DNA from: a virus
Length of the DNA: 31,137 nt
Direction: 5' to 3' (one strand)
Virus record (IMG/VR): IMGVR_UViG_3300006033_000082
Coordinates: 1 to 31,137 of that record
Both the position numbers and the translations under genes were made by a program. Within the stretch, counting starts at the first letter, position 1; each line of letters opens with the position of its first letter. The notes under the pieces were generated by a model that did not search any database, was not told where the DNA came from, and was given only the letters and a program-made list of their open reading frames with translations. This document shows positions 23,903 through 30,705 of the stretch, in pieces.

Positions 23903-24075
23903 ATATATATTCCTTTATCAATTTTTTCAATAAGTGAATTCAGAAAAACGTGTGTCTGTAAAGGAACCTCTTTAGGGCATCCTGTTAGTTTAATGTACTC
24001 GATCAGCCTTAATTGCGCTTTTCGCTCAAGTACTCTATCACGTCGAGAAGCTCTATTATCCTCATTTGTTTGCAT
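23899..24075 (-). CDS. Small helical hypothetical protein
   Basis: 58 residues, highly charged N-terminal helix (NEDNRASRRDRVLERKAQL), then IEYIKLTGCPKEVPLQTHVFLNSLIEKI split by a Gly-Cys-Pro turn. It starts inside the end of the preceding gene (14-base overlap) and its stop overlaps the next start by ATGA. Its coupling and coding-like sequence support it. The role is unknown; a small assembly factor is possible. Confidence 0.6.
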   Translation of the reverse strand: MQTNEDNRASRRDRVLERKAQLRLIEYIKLTGCPKEVPLQTHVFLNSLIEKIDKGIYI

Positions 24076-24835
24076 ATCGAATAACTCTCAAAACCCGATC
24101 TAGCGACCTCGTAAATAAACTTTCTGAAACTTCCTGCATTTGCGCCCTTACCTTCTCCTGTAAATTGTGCAGGGTACATTGATAATAAGTCGTTAATTCC
24201 ACGACTGTTGAAAAAAAAACCTCGAAAAACAGATTCATAGGGAGGTTAAGTAATCCCTTTGCCTCTTTGATTATCTCACTTTCTGAGTACTTTTTGCTAA
24301 TGTCACGACACGACACAGCTACTAACAAAGAGGCGTATCTTGAAAACTCATTAGGTACTGTTATACCTATTAATGCATTTTGTAAATCCGCCATCTCTGC
24401 AAAGGTCAACGCATCGAGATCAATGAAAGGGGTCTTAACACCATCCAACTCAGCCCACGAGGGTAACACATATTGCTTACCCTCATGTGTGAACGACTTA
24501 ATTAAATCTAACTTAAGTCCCGTTGCGCTCATGGTTATTAGCCCAGAAACGAATTTTGCGCACGATTCATTACATACTTCGATTCGCAATGTAGGGTGCA
24601 TCATATCTATTACCTCAGAAGGTATGTTACTACATAGCGTCAATAATTCTCCTGCAAATTTAGGTAACTCCTTACCTCTTTCTTCAACACTTAAGTCAAT
24701 GTCCTTACCTGAAAAAAATTCAGTTAGTCGTTGTGATCTTTCGAGCATAAGGATATTGCCTGCATCTTTTATAGTGATGTCAGCCCATTCACTTTTGACC
24801 TGATATGACTTATCCTTTACCTTTACTTTTATCAT
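24062..24835 (-). CDS. Virion assembly protein, hypothetical
   Basis: 257 residues, mostly helical after the first 30. The opening IKVKVKDKSYQVKSEWADITIKD resembles the start of tail assembly chaperone or hub proteins (short strand pair, then a conserved W..(I/V)T), but the rest does not match a family that I recognise. It overlaps the end of the portal gene by ATGA. Possible roles are a chaperone or a portal-associated protein; no membrane segment or catalytic site is visible. Confidence 0.5.
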   Translation of the reverse strand: MIKVKVKDKSYQVKSEWADITIKDAGNILMLERSQRLTEFFSGKDIDLSVEERGKELPKFAGELLTLCSNIPSEVIDMMHPTLRIEVCNESCAKFVSGLITMSATGLKLDLIKSFTHEGKQYVLPSWAELDGVKTPFIDLDALTFAEMADLQNALIGITVPNEFSRYASLLVAVSCRDISKKYSESEIIKEAKGLLNLPMNLFFEVFFSTVVELTTYYQCTLHNLQEKVRAQMQEVSESLFTRSLDRVLRVIRYANK

Positions 24836-26139
24836 ATTGATTGAATGTTAATTAACTTATCTGCCTCCTGTTCCTTCAAACCAAACAACAAGATAAGTGA
24901 CTGCTTTTTCTGTTCAGGTGTTAACGTCTGATCTGCGATAATTGATATAAATGCCTGAGTACCACCAACCCCAAGCACAACGGCATAGGGGGTCTCGGTA
25001 TCAGTTACAGGCACGTTGTATTTACTTGCAAAAAAACTTCTGTCAATAGAAGGTACTAATGTGATTAGCTTGTTATCACTATCTAATTGTTCATCTAAAC
25101 TTCTGTTATCTGTCGACTTAGGTCTTAATTTGCAATTGGTTGGTAACCAGCCTAATGAAATAGCAAGGGGTAAATATTGCGCATTAAGTTCATCTTCAAT
25201 GTATCTAAGATCATCTGAATTTATCCTTCCCTCAACTGTTAAATGAACTGCTGCTTGTGAATAGCTCCCCCCATCGTCGGTGGTCATGGTCTGACCTAGC
25301 ACCGCTTTGCTTATCTCCGCATTGAAAAACTCTAATCCTTTGGTATACAGATCGTTGGTAGAGCTATTTGAACCGCTTTTTAATTCGAGGTTTTCGACGT
25401 ACCCTGATGGCATCGCAATAGTTGGATCGCTTCCTGCATTGTTTACAGATTCAGCCACGGATTTAGCTTGCGCTGCGTCATTGCCGGCTGTCGTTACTAC
25501 CGAGATAGGCATTGCATAACGCTGCATATAATCACAAAAGTCCCCCAGTGCGTTACGTTTCATTATCTCAATCCTGCAAACTGGCGTTAGAATACCTAAT
25601 CTTGAATGCTGGAAAAGGATATGATTAGGGTATGTGTCAAACGGCTCACCTTGTGCACTCTGGTTATTTGCGTCTGCGATGACTGAACCAGTCTGCCATT
25701 TGACGTTCTGACGTGGAACGACGTACGGCCTTTTGGTAGTCGTGTCATACTGGATTAATGTAAACCCGTGCAGGATCGAATCAAAGACCGCACCTACCGT
25801 TTCGCTAAACCCTCTTGAGTTCAAATGATTTTGATACTCATCGAGTACGTTATCTTCACTGTCGACACACTCCCATTCCGTTTGGGTTGCTGCCATCCGG
25901 CGTTTAGTGATTACTGCCTGCACGTGACTATCAAGTAATGCCCTGTTATGCAGCCTGATAAGCTCACCGTTAGAGGGCATCATGTCGCTGTTTACTGCCT
26001 GTACTGCCTTCCAGTACGCATCCATGTCGTCGGAGTTGCGCTTCAACTCTGTACGATATATCACGAACTTACGAATATCAGTAGACTTAACCGACTGCTT
26101 ATTGTCTTTCGTGTTGAATATTTTGAACTTAAGTTTCAT
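24832..26139 (-). CDS. Portal protein, DUF935 (Mu gp29-like)
   Basis: 435 residues, the usual length. It has the features of DUF935 portals: LIRLHNRALLDSHVQAVITKRRMA near 60-84, EWECV, SRGFSETVGAVFDSILHGFTLIQYD, NHILFQHSRLG, CRIEIMKRNALGDFCDYMQRYAMPISVV and, further on, EISKAVLGQTMTTDDGGSYSQAAVH. It forms the dodecameric ring at the capsid vertex through which DNA enters. It begins 24 bases after the large terminase stop, as expected. Confidence 0.9.
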   Translation of the reverse strand: MKLKFKIFNTKDNKQSVKSTDIRKFVIYRTELKRNSDDMDAYWKAVQAVNSDMMPSNGELIRLHNRALLDSHVQAVITKRRMAATQTEWECVDSEDNVLDEYQNHLNSRGFSETVGAVFDSILHGFTLIQYDTTTKRPYVVPRQNVKWQTGSVIADANNQSAQGEPFDTYPNHILFQHSRLGILTPVCRIEIMKRNALGDFCDYMQRYAMPISVVTTAGNDAAQAKSVAESVNNAGSDPTIAMPSGYVENLELKSGSNSSTNDLYTKGLEFFNAEISKAVLGQTMTTDDGGSYSQAAVHLTVEGRINSDDLRYIEDELNAQYLPLAISLGWLPTNCKLRPKSTDNRSLDEQLDSDNKLITLVPSIDRSFFASKYNVPVTDTETPYAVVLGVGGTQAFISIIADQTLTPEQKKQSLILLFGLKEQEADKLINIQSI

Positions 26140-26163
26140 AACCTTATGTTAAGTTGTAAATTA

Positions 26164-27369
26164 TTATCCTCTGTTGTTCCTGTTTAAAGGGACTGGCGCA
26201 ATTGACTTTTTAGGGATAGCCCCTATCAGGTATCTAACTACGTAGCGGAGTGGGTCAAGGGTGTGGTTGTAAGAATCAATTACCAGACCACCCCCCTTAT
26301 TTAGCCAAACGTAGTTATTTAGCTCAGTCTGAATATTATACGAAAACGGATGTACCTTTAATTGATAATCCCAAATTTGCGTTATACCTGCTAGTAGTGA
26401 TCCGGCCGGTTTTTCTGCTTTAACCATGTTGCACCCCCTGGCTCTTAGTTCATCAATAAGTCGGGGTTCTGCACTATCTGCAACGATTACTTTATTACCT
26501 GCAAAGTACTTATTCACTTCTGCTATCTGATCTGTACCTAGGCCGGCTTTGTAAAGGTGTTCCTGCACGTAGATAATCTTCTGTTTAGTATCAATCTTTA
26601 CTTCGATCAAGGTTGTTGGGTCGGGGTTATACCCGTAATCCTGACCGAATGCAGTCAAAAGTTCATCTTCTGACCAGCCAAGCTCCCAGTTAGGAAACAC
26701 AACCCCATCGGCTTTTTCAATCCAAGCACCCAAAAAACGGTACTTATAACTGTCAGGATCGAGGGATTTAATGTTGTTTATCTTATCAATGAAGGACTTA
26801 GATAAGTTATTTACATTATCTAAATATGTAGTGTGAATGTATGTGACGTTGGGTAATTGCCCCTGCTTAAAAAATCTTTTGTAAATCCAATGATCGGCGG
26901 TCGCTGGATTTAGGATTAGAAGCACTCTATTAGTGTTCGTAGTAGTCCTAATAGATTCATCTATTTTGTCGAAAACATTTTCGTCGGTTAGCTCTTCTGC
27001 TTCATCCAGTACCCAAGTAGTTACCCCTACGATTGACTTTAGTTTAGCTGTTTGAATACCTGAGCTTACCTTAATACCTTTAAATATGATCCTGCTGTTT
27101 GTCAGTGTGTTAACTATCTCGGTCTTAGTAATATAGAAGTGGTCATCGCACCCTAACAGGTTGATCTTTTCAATGAATTCAGGTATGATTGAATCCATTG
27201 CACTAATCATCGTGTATCTAGTAAACAGTATCACGTGACCTCTTTCATACGTCAGTCGAAGGAGAAAGTCGCTGACTGCAAATGACTTACCGCTACCTCG
27301 CCCTCCAGTGAGGACAAAGTAGCGGTCTACGCTTGTGTATAGGGGCTTAAACTTACTGTTGATCTCCAT
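26164..27369 (-). CDS. terL: Large terminase subunit
   Basis: 401 residues, PBSX-like. The ATPase half shows Walker A GGRGSGKS (22-29) and Walker B TWVLDEAEEL (Asp122, Glu123), with a coupling motif region near LILNPATA (151-158). The RNase H-like nuclease half shows acidic residues in GQDYGYNPDP (Asp244), VIVADSAEP (Asp298) and HTLDPLRYV (Asp372). It translocates DNA into the procapsid and cuts concatemers. The start overlaps the small terminase gene by 17 bases. Confidence 0.94.
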   Translation of the reverse strand: MEINSKFKPLYTSVDRYFVLTGGRGSGKSFAVSDFLLRLTYERGHVILFTRYTMISAMDSIIPEFIEKINLLGCDDHFYITKTEIVNTLTNSRIIFKGIKVSSGIQTAKLKSIVGVTTWVLDEAEELTDENVFDKIDESIRTTTNTNRVLLILNPATADHWIYKRFFKQGQLPNVTYIHTTYLDNVNNLSKSFIDKINNIKSLDPDSYKYRFLGAWIEKADGVVFPNWELGWSEDELLTAFGQDYGYNPDPTTLIEVKIDTKQKIIYVQEHLYKAGLGTDQIAEVNKYFAGNKVIVADSAEPRLIDELRARGCNMVKAEKPAGSLLAGITQIWDYQLKVHPFSYNIQTELNNYVWLNKGGGLVIDSYNHTLDPLRYVVRYLIGAIPKKSIAPVPLNRNNRG

Positions 27370-27631
27370 CTTCCTGAACCCATCGAACGAGGGGTATGTT
27401 AATTGGCTTACCTCCTGAATAGTGGTCTATGATCTGAGTAGGTGTACCGAATCGGTACTTTGCCCATATGTCGACTGCCTTCATATCGGCCTGCCGGCAT
27501 TGGCTTGCTACGATTGTCCAAAACTCATCATCGGGTAATATTTTCTTCATCAACTCCAGTCGCTCCTCCACCTTTTCAGTTGATTTCCTGCCAGCTCCTT
27601 TTCTTGCTCCTCCATTTGAATTTTTTCCCAT
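27353..27631 (-). CDS. Small terminase subunit-like protein
   Basis: 92 residues. The basic Gly-rich opening NGGARKGAGRKST is common in small terminases and related DNA-binding proteins of Bacteroidota phages. It is followed by a helix (EERLELMKKILP) and DDEFWTIVASQCRQAD. It is short for a complete small terminase and shows no clear helix-turn-helix, so DNA recognition may depend on the N-terminal arm. The position directly before the large terminase is the best evidence for the role. Confidence 0.7.
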   Translation of the reverse strand: MGKNSNGGARKGAGRKSTEKVEERLELMKKILPDDEFWTIVASQCRQADMKAVDIWAKYRFGTPTQIIDHYSGGKPINIPLVRWVQEDGDQQ

Positions 27632-27687
27632 CTCCCCTGAAATTAATTGAATTACAACTGTTTATTACTGTGATAGTTAGCATTATC

Positions 27688-27975
27688 TTAATGCTTTACC
27701 TTGTACTTTTCGTAAGCAGACATATTAGCGTTAAGCCCAGCCCATTCGAGAAATTCATCATAAATATCTCGAGGTATCCTATACCCGTACGCATAGATAA
27801 ATGCTTCGCTAGGGGTGCATTCGATAGGTTTGCATTCAGATATTTCATAATCTGCAAATGCCTCACAAATATTGTAGTCTGATTCGAGGTCAGACTTCAT
27901 CTTATTAAACTCTGCTAACTGATCTTCGTTTAAGCAGTAAGCATATGATCTATAAGCGACTATATAATACTTCAT
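27688..27975 (-). CDS. First gene of the late operon, hypothetical
   Basis: 95 residues, acidic and rich in Tyr and Glu (KYYIVAYRSYAYCLNEDQL, SECKPIECTPSEAF). Four cysteines occur, without clear pairing motifs. It begins 14 bases after the closing arm of the structured leader and precedes the terminase genes by 56 bases. Family unknown; the location suggests a role in packaging or in late regulation, which is inference. Confidence 0.65.
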   Translation of the reverse strand: MKYYIVAYRSYAYCLNEDQLAEFNKMKSDLESDYNICEAFADYEISECKPIECTPSEAFIYAYGYRIPRDIYDEFLEWAGLNANMSAYEKYKVKH

Positions 27976-27989
27976 TTTTTTTCAATTTA

Positions 27990-28094
27990 AGGTGCAGGGT
28001 TAGAAGGTGGTTTTTACTAAAGGTTATTACAAATTAATCTTGCCCAGAACCATGTTATTTTAATTTGTTTTTTTGACCTCTTCACCCTGCACCT
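27990..28094 (-). ncRNA. Structured leader of the late operon (nested inverted repeats)
   Basis: AGGTGCAGGGT (27990-28000) is exactly complementary to ACCCTGCACCT (28084-28094). On the minus-strand RNA this helix can continue with GAAG/CTTC and GGT/ACC after small bulges. Inside, a second inverted repeat, ACAAATTAA/TTAATTTGT (28029-28037, 28060-28068), encloses a 22-base loop. The predicted transcription start (about 28103) lies just before the outer stem, so the RNA would begin with this fold. No protein gene occupies it. A cis-acting regulator, an antitermination RNA or a packaging signal are possible. Confidence 0.55.
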
Positions 28095-28098
28095 GAAT

Positions 28099-28140
28099 AG
28101 TTAATACTTCAAAGTTAATACTTTTTACCCTAATTCGCAA
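28099..28140 (-). promoter_or_regulatory. Late promoter with an 11-bp direct repeat over the -7 box
   Basis: On the minus strand TTG (28140-28138), a 20-base spacer and TAACTTTG (28117-28110) fit the consensus fully. The box overlaps two identical direct repeats AGTTAATACTT (plus-strand 28099-28109 and 28113-28123), placed 14 bases apart. This is an operator-like arrangement covering the box and the start point. Confidence 0.7.
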
Positions 28141-28286
28141 TAGGTTAACATAATTTCTTTTTTATCAACATTGTTAGTGATAGCTATTTCTTCTCTCACT
28201 TTTTCAATGCTTTCATAATCGCAAATTATGTTAACCTCAGTCAGCTTACTAAGGCTGACGTAGTATCCTAACACTCTGACTTTCAT
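28125..28286 (-). CDS. Small hypothetical protein, last of the early cassette
   Basis: 53 residues from the ATG at 28286, which overlaps the upstream stop by ATGA and is preferred to a longer start. Short strand, helix, strand pattern (KVRVLGYYVSLSK, TEVNIICDYESIEKVREEI, KKEIMLTYC). No family recognised. The -33 element of the late promoter lies inside its last codons. Confidence 0.55.
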   Translation of the reverse strand: MKVRVLGYYVSLSKLTEVNIICDYESIEKVREEIAITNNVDKKEIMLTYCELG

Positions 28287-28699
28287 AGTGTATCGTATAG
28301 GTCTATAAACATATCGAAGTCTTTGATTATCCAATAATTCCCTCCGGCTTCGATCACGGAGCGTTCATATTCCTTTTGATAGTCGCTTTGCCTGTCTTTG
28401 CCTATTTTGATCTCAATCTTTACAGGCTTTGCATTTATAATAGCGTGAATATCAGCACTCCCCCTTGTGGCTGTTGTGCGTCTGAACTTCTTAGTTCTGA
28501 CGTCGTAAATACCTATTGTGTTCACCCGTTCAGCTTGATGCCCAGACCAGCGGAGGAAGTGTACTATAATATTAGTCAGCCCGTTAGCGGACGTCTCCCT
28601 CCATTTTATTTTGTCGACTAGGTAGGGGACATTGGGGTATTTACGCTTTTCATAATTCAACTTAGCGTTTATTAATCGCTCACGGTTTAGTTTGTTCAT
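28283..28699 (-). CDS. VRR-NUC nuclease
   Basis: 138 residues. The C-terminal half matches the VRR-NUC (PD-(D/E)xK) core: RGSADIHAII (Asp83), PVKIEIKIGKDRQS with E-x-K (Glu96, Lys98), YQKEYERSVIEAGGNYWII (Gln108). Phage members of this family act as structure-specific nucleases, for example on branched DNA before packaging. It overlaps the upstream gene by 20 bases and the downstream one by ATGA, and it lies just upstream of the terminase operon. Confidence 0.85.
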   Translation of the reverse strand: MNKLNRERLINAKLNYEKRKYPNVPYLVDKIKWRETSANGLTNIIVHFLRWSGHQAERVNTIGIYDVRTKKFRRTTATRGSADIHAIINAKPVKIEIKIGKDRQSDYQKEYERSVIEAGGNYWIIKDFDMFIDLYDTL

Positions 28700-28850
28700 T
28701 GAGATTTTTTATTAAATCTGATAAAGAAACAGCGTCTTTATGCTTATGAAGTTCATCGATTAACGCTAACAGTTGGATCGTTAGTAAGTCAGCTGCTTGC
28801 CTGTCTTTCAACCGTTTGCGTTTGGTTGGGGTTATGCGTTTCTTATTCAT
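28680..28850 (-). CDS. Small basic helical protein
   Basis: 56 residues from the ATG at 28850, chosen because it overlaps the stop of the coiled-coil gene by 8 bases. The N-terminus is very basic (MNKKRITPTKRKRLKDRQ) and the rest a helix with leucines (ADLLTIQLLALIDELHKHKD). A small DNA-binding or assembly partner of the adjacent nuclease is possible; the family is not recognised. Confidence 0.55.
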   Translation of the reverse strand: MNKKRITPTKRKRLKDRQAADLLTIQLLALIDELHKHKDAVSLSDLIKNLNEQTKP

Positions 28851-29658
28851 AAATCGGTGTTGGTTCATCATCACTCCATTTAGGTAACCGGTCGCATAGC
28901 GCCATGGCCCGGCTGGTGGTCAGTCGTATGCCGACCTTTCTCTCCCACTGGCTGGGTAACTTTCTTAAAGCATTATCCCACCGCCAAAGGCGGCCATCTG
29001 CGTCCGAGGTGACCCACCCAATCAGCTTCTTGCTTCTGACCGCTTCGAGCTCTTTTTCAAGTTGCTCAATCTTCATCATACGTTCATAATTTTCGTTATG
29101 CTCGTTGATATAGGTTTTGTTTAACTCCTCTGCCGTAGCTTTGTGAGCTTCGAGCTCTCTGGATAGACCATCGTTTCTGACCTCTAACGTTTGACTGTAC
29201 AACAAAAGCCTATCAAAGTCCCTCTTAAGTATGCTGAGCTCCTCTGCACTATCCCTCTTTAGGCCAAGTGTTTCTGTGATCTTTTCCTTTACTTCGGCTA
29301 ACTGCTCCTCGTACGAAGCCTTAACTGCCTCATAAACCTGAGTGCGATATGGTTCCTTTAGGGTCTCGTTATATTCGAGGGTTCCTATTGCGCTGTTTAG
29401 CTTCCCTAAATCTTCGATCAGGGATTCTAACGAGATCGGGCTCACTGGGGTAGTATCTCTGAGGGTTTCATGAACATCGTGCCAGAAGTCTTTTCCCTCT
29501 GGGCTTCTATTCCAGGCGAAAGCACCGGCAAGTGCGCCTCTTAGACTTTCCATTTCTTTTACGGTTGAGAAATCAGGATCATAATTCCTAATTGCGGCAT
29601 CCGCCCAATCGTGCCCTTGTTTTTTGGCCTCTTCGAGCCATTTTTTAATTGGTTTCAT
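28843..29658 (-). CDS. Coiled-coil protein of unknown function
   Basis: 271 residues. An N-terminal helical region (KKWLEEAKKQGHDWADAAIRN; RGALAGAFAWNRSPEGKDFW) is followed by long coiled coil (about 125-215, including KRDFDRLLLYSQTLEVRNDG and EQLEKELEAVRSKK). The C-terminal 50 residues are Trp-rich (GWVTSDADGRLWRWDNALRKL), ending PTPIYE. No catalytic motif is apparent. It starts on the ATGA of a membrane peptide gene and ends overlapping the next gene. Function unknown. Confidence 0.65.
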   Translation of the reverse strand: MKPIKKWLEEAKKQGHDWADAAIRNYDPDFSTVKEMESLRGALAGAFAWNRSPEGKDFWHDVHETLRDTTPVSPISLESLIEDLGKLNSAIGTLEYNETLKEPYRTQVYEAVKASYEEQLAEVKEKITETLGLKRDSAEELSILKRDFDRLLLYSQTLEVRNDGLSRELEAHKATAEELNKTYINEHNENYERMMKIEQLEKELEAVRSKKLIGWVTSDADGRLWRWDNALRKLPSQWERKVGIRLTTSRAMALCDRLPKWSDDEPTPIYE

Positions 29659-29771
29659 ATTGTAAAATAAATTACTGCGGCTATCACTAATAGGCAGATA
29701 ACCATTGCCGTTAAAATTCCTCTGCAGCCATCTAAGCCGGTTGCGTCTGTGTCGTAGTCGTTACTGTTCAT
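29655..29771 (-). CDS. Small one-helix membrane peptide
   Basis: 38 residues: a polar, acidic N-terminal part (MNSNDYDTDATGLDGCRG) and one membrane helix (about 20-37, LTAMVICLLVIAAVIYF). Both its start and its stop overlap neighbouring genes by ATGA, which is hard to explain by chance. It would lie in the inner membrane with the short tail on one side. No family is known to me. Confidence 0.55.
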   Translation of the reverse strand: MNSNDYDTDATGLDGCRGILTAMVICLLVIAAVIYFTI

Positions 29772-30052
29772 ATGGGTGATATTAACCGTTTAAGAAATTC
29801 AATCCGTGCCGTATTCAGATATTTTGGAGGCCACCAAAGAACCTGATTAACATATTCAGTTTTATTTGTCCTTAAGTAGGTAAGCAACCTGATTCGCTCG
29901 TCATAAGTGAGCAGGGACTTATCTACTGCTTTTTTTGTTATAACCCCAAATGCATAGCCGTTATCTGAATAAAGCGTATTTCGGTAGGTTTCTCCTTCGA
30001 GCTCTTGATACTCGTTAAGGAGTATCACTAATAGTTCTTTGATTGTTCTCAT
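29768..30052 (-). CDS. Hypothetical early protein
   Basis: 94 residues, mostly helical (MRTIKELLVILLNEYQELEG, LLTYDERIRLLTYLRTNKTEY), with WWPPKYLNTARIEFLKRL near the end. No membrane segment and no known family. Start and stop overlap two membrane-peptide genes by ATGA, so it belongs to the coupled cassette. Confidence 0.65.
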   Translation of the reverse strand: MRTIKELLVILLNEYQELEGETYRNTLYSDNGYAFGVITKKAVDKSLLTYDERIRLLTYLRTNKTEYVNQVLWWPPKYLNTARIEFLKRLISPI

Positions 30053-30129
30053 TTCGAATGCTTTAATTCATAAGCCAACGATAGCGCAAACAGCACTATG
30101 ATAACAAGTGCGATTATTAGTTTAATCAT
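30049..30129 (-). CDS. 26-residue membrane peptide
   Basis: MIKLIIALVIIVLFALSLA followed by YELKHSK: a single membrane helix with a short charged tail. It starts within the stop region of the DNA-binding protein gene (8-base overlap ATGATTAA) and overlaps the next start by ATGA. The overlaps and composition suggest a real micropeptide, but its shortness keeps confidence moderate. Confidence 0.45.
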   Translation of the reverse strand: MIKLIIALVIIVLFALSLAYELKHSK

Positions 30130-30289
30130 TTTGTCTCAGTTTTTCGATTATGTCTTCTTCCCTAAACCGGTTTCGTTTACCTATCTTTAAGTAAACAGGT
30201 ATCTTACCCAGTTGAACCAGCTGGCGGAAGTAGGGATATGAAATACCCAGTAGTTTTGCGGCATCTCGGCCTGTGATGATTTTACTCAT
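30122..30289 (-). CDS. Excisionase/MerR-like DNA-binding protein
   Basis: 55 residues. SKIITGRDAAKLLGIS followed by PYFRQLVQLGKIPVYLKIGK and RNRFREEDIIEKL is the standard winged-helix layout of AlpA/Xis-like proteins (first helix, recognition helix, GK-P wing and final helix). In phages such proteins control early genes or excision. It is the first strongly recognisable gene of the early unit and could act on the operator-like repeats at the late promoter or the right end; that link is untested. Confidence 0.8.
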   Translation of the reverse strand: MSKIITGRDAAKLLGISYPYFRQLVQLGKIPVYLKIGKRNRFREEDIIEKLRQND

Positions 30290-30303
30290 ATTATTTGATT
30301 TTA

Positions 30304-30350
30304 GCCCTTGTGGGGCATTTATTTGTTATGGGTGATACAAAGTACCACCC
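30304..30350 (-). promoter_or_regulatory. Two hairpins before the DNA-binding protein gene
   Basis: GGGTGATAC (30330-30338) and GTACCACCC (30342-30350) pair with one mismatch around AAA. GCCC/GGGC (30304-30307, 30313-30316) makes a small second stem 15 bases before the start codon. Neither is followed by a T-run on the minus strand. They may be RNA stabilising or control elements in the 68-base gap. Confidence 0.35.
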
Positions 30351-30357
30351 TATTATT

Positions 30358-30660
30358 TTATTCTTTTACCATTACGTAATTGCCGTGCTTGCCTCCTTCT
30401 AGGGCATCGTTCCCAAAAATGAAATTTATGTCTGCCCCCTTCAGGATAGATACGGTGTTGCGGAAGTGGCATCTTTGATATTTACACGGGTTAACCGTTG
30501 TACGCACTTTAGTTCCGGGATAGCTTACTGCCGCTTTGGCGAACTTGTAAGCCTTGGTTCCTCTTCTGTGGTGTTCAACTCCCACACCCTTTTTGTTTTC
30601 TGAATCCATAAACTGCTCCAGCTTTATGCGATTGAGGCCTTGATTTGTTACTTGTGTCAT
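30358..30660 (-). CDS. Hypothetical early protein
   Basis: 100 residues, basic. The centre has HHRRGTKAYKFAKAAVSYPGTKVR and a short cysteine pair NPCKYQRCHFRN, perhaps part of a metal site, then SILKGADINFIFGNDALEGG. No family recognised. Preceded by a UUCG-capped hairpin in the leader. Residue 18 (Met) is an alternative start. Confidence 0.6.
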   Translation of the reverse strand: MTQVTNQGLNRIKLEQFMDSENKKGVGVEHHRRGTKAYKFAKAAVSYPGTKVRTTVNPCKYQRCHFRNTVSILKGADINFIFGNDALEGGKHGNYVMVKE

Positions 30661-30676
30661 GACTATATGTGTTTAA

Positions 30677-30696
30677 GGAAGCCCCGAAGGGCTCCC
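30677..30696 (-). promoter_or_regulatory. UUCG-capped hairpin between two early genes
   Basis: On the minus strand AGCCC TTCG GGGCT (30693-30680) has a UUCG tetraloop and two outer G-C pairs after an A/C mismatch. It is followed by TTAAACACATATAG, not a T-run, so it is more likely a stabilising or attenuating leader hairpin than a terminator. It ends 17 bases before the ATG at 30660. Confidence 0.45.
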
Positions 30697-30705
30697 GTGG
30701 TGGTT

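Noticed and set aside
24267-24803. Plus-strand open frame of 178 codons
   Set aside because: It is antisense to the coupled 257-residue gene in the late operon and shows no domain; no promoter or neighbouring plus-strand gene supports it.
27442-27882. Plus-strand open frame of 146 codons
   Set aside because: Antisense to the small terminase and following gene; hydrophobic, cysteine-rich composition typical of shadow frames.
30677-30696. Intrinsic terminator after the first early gene
   Set aside because: No T-run follows on the minus strand and the next gene starts 17 bases later; kept as a leader hairpin.
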